From NCBI GenBank assembly GCA_011375245.1, contig DRMA01000092.1:1-8297 (forward strand): 8,297 bases of DNA, written 5' to 3'. The notes below the pieces were generated by a model that had not been told where the DNA came from, did not search any database, and saw only the letters and a list, made by a program, of their open reading frames with translations. A program made the translations under genes and the position numbers. Each line of letters opens with the position of its first letter. The stretch's first letter is position 1. The DNA comes from Thiothrix sp. Lineage in GTDB: Bacteria; Pseudomonadota; Gammaproteobacteria; Thiotrichales; Thiotrichaceae. Positions 6,631-8,297 of the stretch are shown here, in pieces.

Positions 6631-6659
6631 ATGATTTCATTTGACAAAATAAATGTCAA
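6631..6659 (-). promoter_or_regulatory. Candidate promoter of Crp/Fnr gene overlapping TTGACA palindrome
   Basis: On the minus strand, a perfect -35 TTGACA (6659-6654) is followed after 17 bases by AATCAT (6636-6631), four of six matches to TATAAT. Transcription would start near 6624, giving a leader of about 75 bases. The -35 is one arm of the inverted repeat TTGACAAAATAAATGTCAA (6641-6659), whose centre falls in the promoter spacer. A dimeric regulator bound there would affect this promoter; the divergent Crp/Fnr protein is the obvious candidate. Confidence 0.5.
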
Positions 6660-6705
6660 GTGGGAAATTATCACACGCAAGTAGTTATTATAGTGGTAAG
6701 ATAGA

Positions 6706-6722
6706 AAATTATTAGATAATTT
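6706..6722. repeat. Inverted repeat AAATTAT-TAG-ATAATTT
   Basis: Seven-base perfect arms around three bases, in the middle of the divergent intergenic region. It overlaps one of four ATTATC/GATAAT hexamers in the region (6667-6672, 6715-6720, 6760-6765, 6783-6788). Possible operator upstream of the DUF6502 gene; base composition alone makes such AT palindromes fairly common. Confidence 0.35.
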
Positions 6723-6760
6723 GTAGGTAAATGACGACAATCAGTTTTTATGTAAAAAAA

Positions 6761-6788
6761 TTATCAATAAAAAGATATTATAGATAAT
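6761..6788 (+). promoter_or_regulatory. Candidate promoter of DUF6502 gene
   Basis: TTATCA (6761-6766, four of six to TTGACA) and GATAAT (6783-6788, five of six to TATAAT) are separated by 16 bases. The predicted start near 6795 leaves about 32 bases of leader, with AAGGA at 6811-6815 as ribosome binding site. It was selected by motif match and position only. Confidence 0.4.
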
Positions 6789-6826
6789 AATAAGTTAATA
6801 CCGCGCTAAAAAGGAATGATGAGTTA

Positions 6827-7720
6827 ATGCCACCTGTAAAAAAAACAACCTATAATCCTTCAAAAGAAGTGACTAAAGCGCTACGCTTTTTGCTGTATCC
6901 TTTGGTGAAACTCATGCTGAGATATCAAATTACCTACCCCTTTATTATAAAACTATTAAAAGAAATTTATGTGCAAGTTGCAGAACAAGAATACAAAATT
7001 AAAGGGAAACGACAAACTAATAGCCGTATTAGTCTTATATCAGGGGTACATCGAAAAGACGTTAAAGTGTTACGAGGCATAACTTTTAATTATGAGGATG
7101 ACTTACCTGTTGGAATGACACTAAGCAACCTACTCATTATACGATGGTGTGCAGAAACTAAATACCTTAATAAAAAAGGAGAGCCACTCCCCTTACCACG
7201 TTTGAATAATAGTGTCGCTAAAAAGCACCATAAAAAACAAGATGAACACCTTTCTTTTGAAGCGCTGGTGCGTTCAATAAATAAAGATATTCGACCACGC
7301 TCAGTACTTGATGAGCTATTGCGATTAAAAATTGTTCATGTTTGTGCTGATGATAAGGTTTGGCTTCACAAAAATGCACTTGTTTCTGATGAAGGTTTCA
7401 AAGAAAAAGCGATTTACCTTGGTCTTAACCTACACGACCATATTGCAGTGTGTACGCATAATATGTCGGATAAAAAACCATCCATGTTAGAACGCTGCTT
7501 ACATTATGATAAGTTAACTGCGGAGGATGTAGAGGTGTTAGCAACCAAGGCAAGAAAAATGGGCATGGAAATGTTGCAAATCTTAAATAAAGAGGCCTTT
7601 GAATTACAAAAAAAATCCGCAGGCAAAAAAGAGGCGGATAAACGCATAAATTATGGCATCTATTTTATGCGTGGTGAAATGTCTGATTTTGGCAGTGATG
7701 ATGAGCAAGATGAGAAGTAA
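6827..7720 (+). CDS. DUF6502-family protein, probable DNA-binding protein
   Basis: A 297-residue cytoplasmic protein without signal peptide or membrane segment. The N-terminal part (about 14-84) carries the hallmark of DUF6502: ALRFLLYPLVKLMLRYQITYP, then KRQTNSRISLISGVHRKDVKVLR, which has a helix-turn-helix look. A second region (about 143-186, SFEALVRSINKDIRPRSVLDELLRLKIV and VWLHKNALV) resembles a winged helix. The C-terminus contains GIYFMRGE and an acidic tail. The biochemical function of the family is unknown; DNA binding is inferred. The start ATG overlaps the stop of a three-codon reading frame (ATG ATG AGT TAA, 6816-6827) set directly after AAGGA at 6811-6815, so the ribosome binding site is 11 bases from the chosen start. 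It is divergent from the Crp/Fnr and DUF5666 genes. Confidence 0.88.
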   Translation: MPPVKKTTYNPSKEVTKALRFLLYPLVKLMLRYQITYPFIIKLLKEIYVQVAEQEYKIKGKRQTNSRISLISGVHRKDVKVLRGITFNYEDDLPVGMTLSNLLIIRWCAETKYLNKKGEPLPLPRLNNSVAKKHHKKQDEHLSFEALVRSINKDIRPRSVLDELLRLKIVHVCADDKVWLHKNALVSDEGFKEKAIYLGLNLHDHIAVCTHNMSDKKPSMLERCLHYDKLTAEDVEVLATKARKMGMEMLQILNKEAFELQKKSAGKKEADKRINYGIYFMRGEMSDFGSDDEQDEK

Positions 7721-7761
7721 TATTCATAATCGTCGCATAACTATTATTACACCTTTTTTAA

Positions 7762-7918
7762 TTATTCTATTTCTTCAACACTGTTGAGATATTTTAGCAA
7801 TCTTAATTTTTTCTGTTTTTCTGCCTGTTTTTTCCCCTTCTTTTATCCCTGCCTTTTTACCTTTTTGTTCAGCCGTATATAACAATGATGTTTTATACAT
7901 CTTATTCTCTGCAGGGTA
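7762..7918 (-). pseudogene. Decayed C-terminal fragment resembling Rpn/PD-(D/E)XK family tail
   Basis: The minus strand reads YPAENKMYKTS, then LLYTAEQKGKKAGIKEGEKT, then GRKTEKIKIAK, and stops at 7775-7777 after an out-of-place ISQQC. Shifting one base after KIAK restores a fitting tail (YLNSVEEIE and stop at 7762-7764). Charged KGKKxGxKEGxKxG repeats followed by an IAK helix and a short SVEEIE-like end are typical C-termini of Rpn/PD-(D/E)XK nuclease or transposase-like proteins common in filamentous sulfur bacteria and cyanobacteria. The catalytic part is absent: the frame runs directly into a REP-like element at 7911. It is therefore a relic, truncated at its 5' side and probably frameshifted. 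Confidence 0.5.
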
Positions 7919-7997
7919 GATAAGACACGCCATCCACCATGCTACGTAGCCATGCGGCGGATGGCGTACCTTATCCGCCCTACAACGTCTTTATTAT
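7911..7997. repeat. Second REP-like palindrome, inverted relative to copy at 4066
   Basis: Arms 7911-7940 (GCAGGGTAGATAAG...CCACCAT) and 7951-7983 (CATGCGGCGGATGG...CGCCCTAC) flank the loop GCTACGTAGC. Reverse-complemented, it matches 4066-4160, with the better conserved half next to the shared 18-bp flank (here CTACAACGTCTTTATTAT, 7980-7997). The other arm has several substitutions. It abuts the relic of the nuclease-like gene, so its arrival or a recombination at it may have removed the rest of that gene. Confidence 0.85.
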
Positions 7998-8020
7998 ATA
8001 GAGAAAAATTGCCCGCTATT

Positions 8021-8043
8021 GGTATTAGCCAAAAGGCTAAACC
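8021..8043 (+). repeat. Short hairpin TTAGCC-AAAA-GGCTAA
   Basis: Perfect six-base arms TTAGCC (8025-8030) and GGCTAA (8035-8040) surround an AAAA loop. They are extended by GGT (8021-8023) and ACC (8041-8043) across a single bulged A. No T-run follows on either strand, so it is not a standard terminator. Its role is unknown. Confidence 0.5.
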
Positions 8044-8093
8044 TGCTCAACTGACACTCCTGAATATTTATCACTCAACATTCAGCAGAAACC

Positions 8094-8121
8094 TTGCATC
8101 CTTGAAAATATAAGCTATATT
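8094..8121 (+). promoter_or_regulatory. Candidate sigma-70-type promoter of right-edge gene
   Basis: TTGCAT (8094-8099) and TATATT (8116-8121) are 16 bases apart, with four and five matches to the consensus hexamers. The predicted start near 8128 gives a long leader of about 139 bases before the ATG at 8267. Confidence 0.45.
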
Positions 8122-8127
8122 ACTGTC

Positions 8128-8266
8128 TATGCGCGATTTAAACCCCGTGCTTTCTCGAACATTGAGAAGCTGAACAACTCAGCAAAAGTGCCCCGCCAAG
8201 CTGCTTGCAACAGCGAAGCCAGGACTTCACTTATCAATCATCAACATATACAAAAAGGAGTGACAA
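8128..8266 (+). promoter_or_regulatory. Hairpin-rich 5' leader, possible cis-regulatory RNA
   Basis: Three stem-loops can be drawn. Stem 1 is GC/GC with TTCTC/GAGAA (8149-8156 with 8164-8170, loop GAACATT). Stem 2 is GCTGA/TCAGC (8169-8173 with 8179-8183, loop ACAAC). Stem 3 has outer pair AAGTG/CACTT (8186-8190, 8228-8232) enclosing GCTG/CAGC (8200-8203, 8211-8214), with an alternative CAAG/CTTG pairing at 8197-8207. Stems 1 and 2 share 8169-8170 and could exclude each other. The leader ends in AAGGAG (8255-8260). It does not match a riboswitch class I can recall. Structure is inferred by eye only. Confidence 0.3.
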
Positions 8267-8297
8267 ATGCGTCACGAATTATATCGCCAGTACAAAA
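8267..8297 (+). CDS. Start of an unidentified gene, cut by window edge
   Basis: An ATG followed by codons for MRHELYRQYK runs off the right edge. The start is strongly supported by AAGGAG at 8255-8260, six bases upstream, and by a candidate promoter and long leader. Ten residues are too few to assign a family. The N-terminus is polar and charged, so an exported protein is unlikely. Confidence 0.6.
   Translation, partial: MRHELYRQYK

Larger units (their letters stand above)
7721..8266. other. Gene-poor interval with relic, repeat and structured leader
   Basis: No complete gene is visible. In order, the stretch holds about 40 bases without clear features after the DUF6502 stop, the decayed minus-strand tail (7762-7918), the REP-like element (7911-7997), an isolated hairpin (8021-8043), the weaker inverted pair CTGAAT/ATTCAG (8060-8065, 8080-8085), a predicted promoter (8094-8121) and a hairpin-rich leader to the next start codon. 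Confidence 0.7.

Noticed and set aside
6827..7720. DUF6502 gene product as a transposase or phage protein
   Set aside because: No catalytic DDE or tyrosine recombinase motif is present, there are no terminal inverted repeats around the gene, and the N-terminal signature fits DUF6502.
8129..8173. 14-codon frame MRDLNPVLSRTLRS as a gene of its own
   Set aside because: It has no ribosome binding site and would require leaderless translation. It is kept only as a remark on the structured leader.
8128..8266. Leader as a known riboswitch, tRNA, tmRNA or SRP RNA
   Set aside because: No T-arm sequence, tmRNA ends, SRP GGAA loop context or recalled riboswitch core motif could be found.

Overview
The window is AT-rich bacterial DNA, most likely from a gammaproteobacterium. 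Three things point there: the protein set (multicopper oxidase, SCO–cytochrome c fusion, DUF5666 lipoprotein, Crp/Fnr regulator, DUF6502 protein), the short palindromic intergenic repeats, and a decayed fragment resembling the tail of an Rpn/PD-(D/E)XK-type protein. The combination recalls filamentous sulfur oxidisers of the Beggiatoa/Thiothrix type. That placement is an inference from memory of such genomes, not a database result.

Left part (1-4069, + strand). A very large multicopper oxidase runs in from the left edge; its start and most of its signal peptide lie outside the window. All four copper-binding motifs are intact. A 228-bp gap with one long palindromic repeat follows. Next comes an exported protein that joins a SCO/SenC copper-chaperone (thioredoxin-fold) domain to a C-terminal class I cytochrome c domain. 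The likely joint role is periplasmic: the SCO domain would metallate or reduce a copper protein, and the heme domain would pass electrons. The substrate of the oxidase (Mn(II), Cu(I), organic or other) cannot be read from the sequence.

Middle (4066-4281). The convergent junction between the SCO gene and the DUF5666 gene is packed with repeats. There is a REP-like palindrome, a half copy of it, a half copy of a second REP-like family, and an 87-bp-period tandem duplication that copied the last seven codons of the DUF5666 gene into noncoding DNA.

Right part (4260-7720). Two genes lie on the minus strand: a DUF5666 outer-membrane-type lipoprotein built of several beta-rich repeats, and upstream of it a Crp/Fnr-family regulator without FNR cysteines or clear cAMP ligands. 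Facing away is a DUF6502 gene whose product looks like a DNA-binding protein. The 277-bp divergent region holds symmetric TTGACA arms, further inverted repeats and repeated ATTATC/GATAAT hexamers. This suggests a jointly regulated locus of unknown function.

Right end (7721-8297). This stretch contains the decayed gene tail, a second copy of the REP-like element that shares an unusual 18-bp flank with the copy at 4066, and a predicted promoter followed by about 139 nt of hairpin-rich leader. The leader ends in a strong ribosome binding site and the first ten codons of an unidentified gene.
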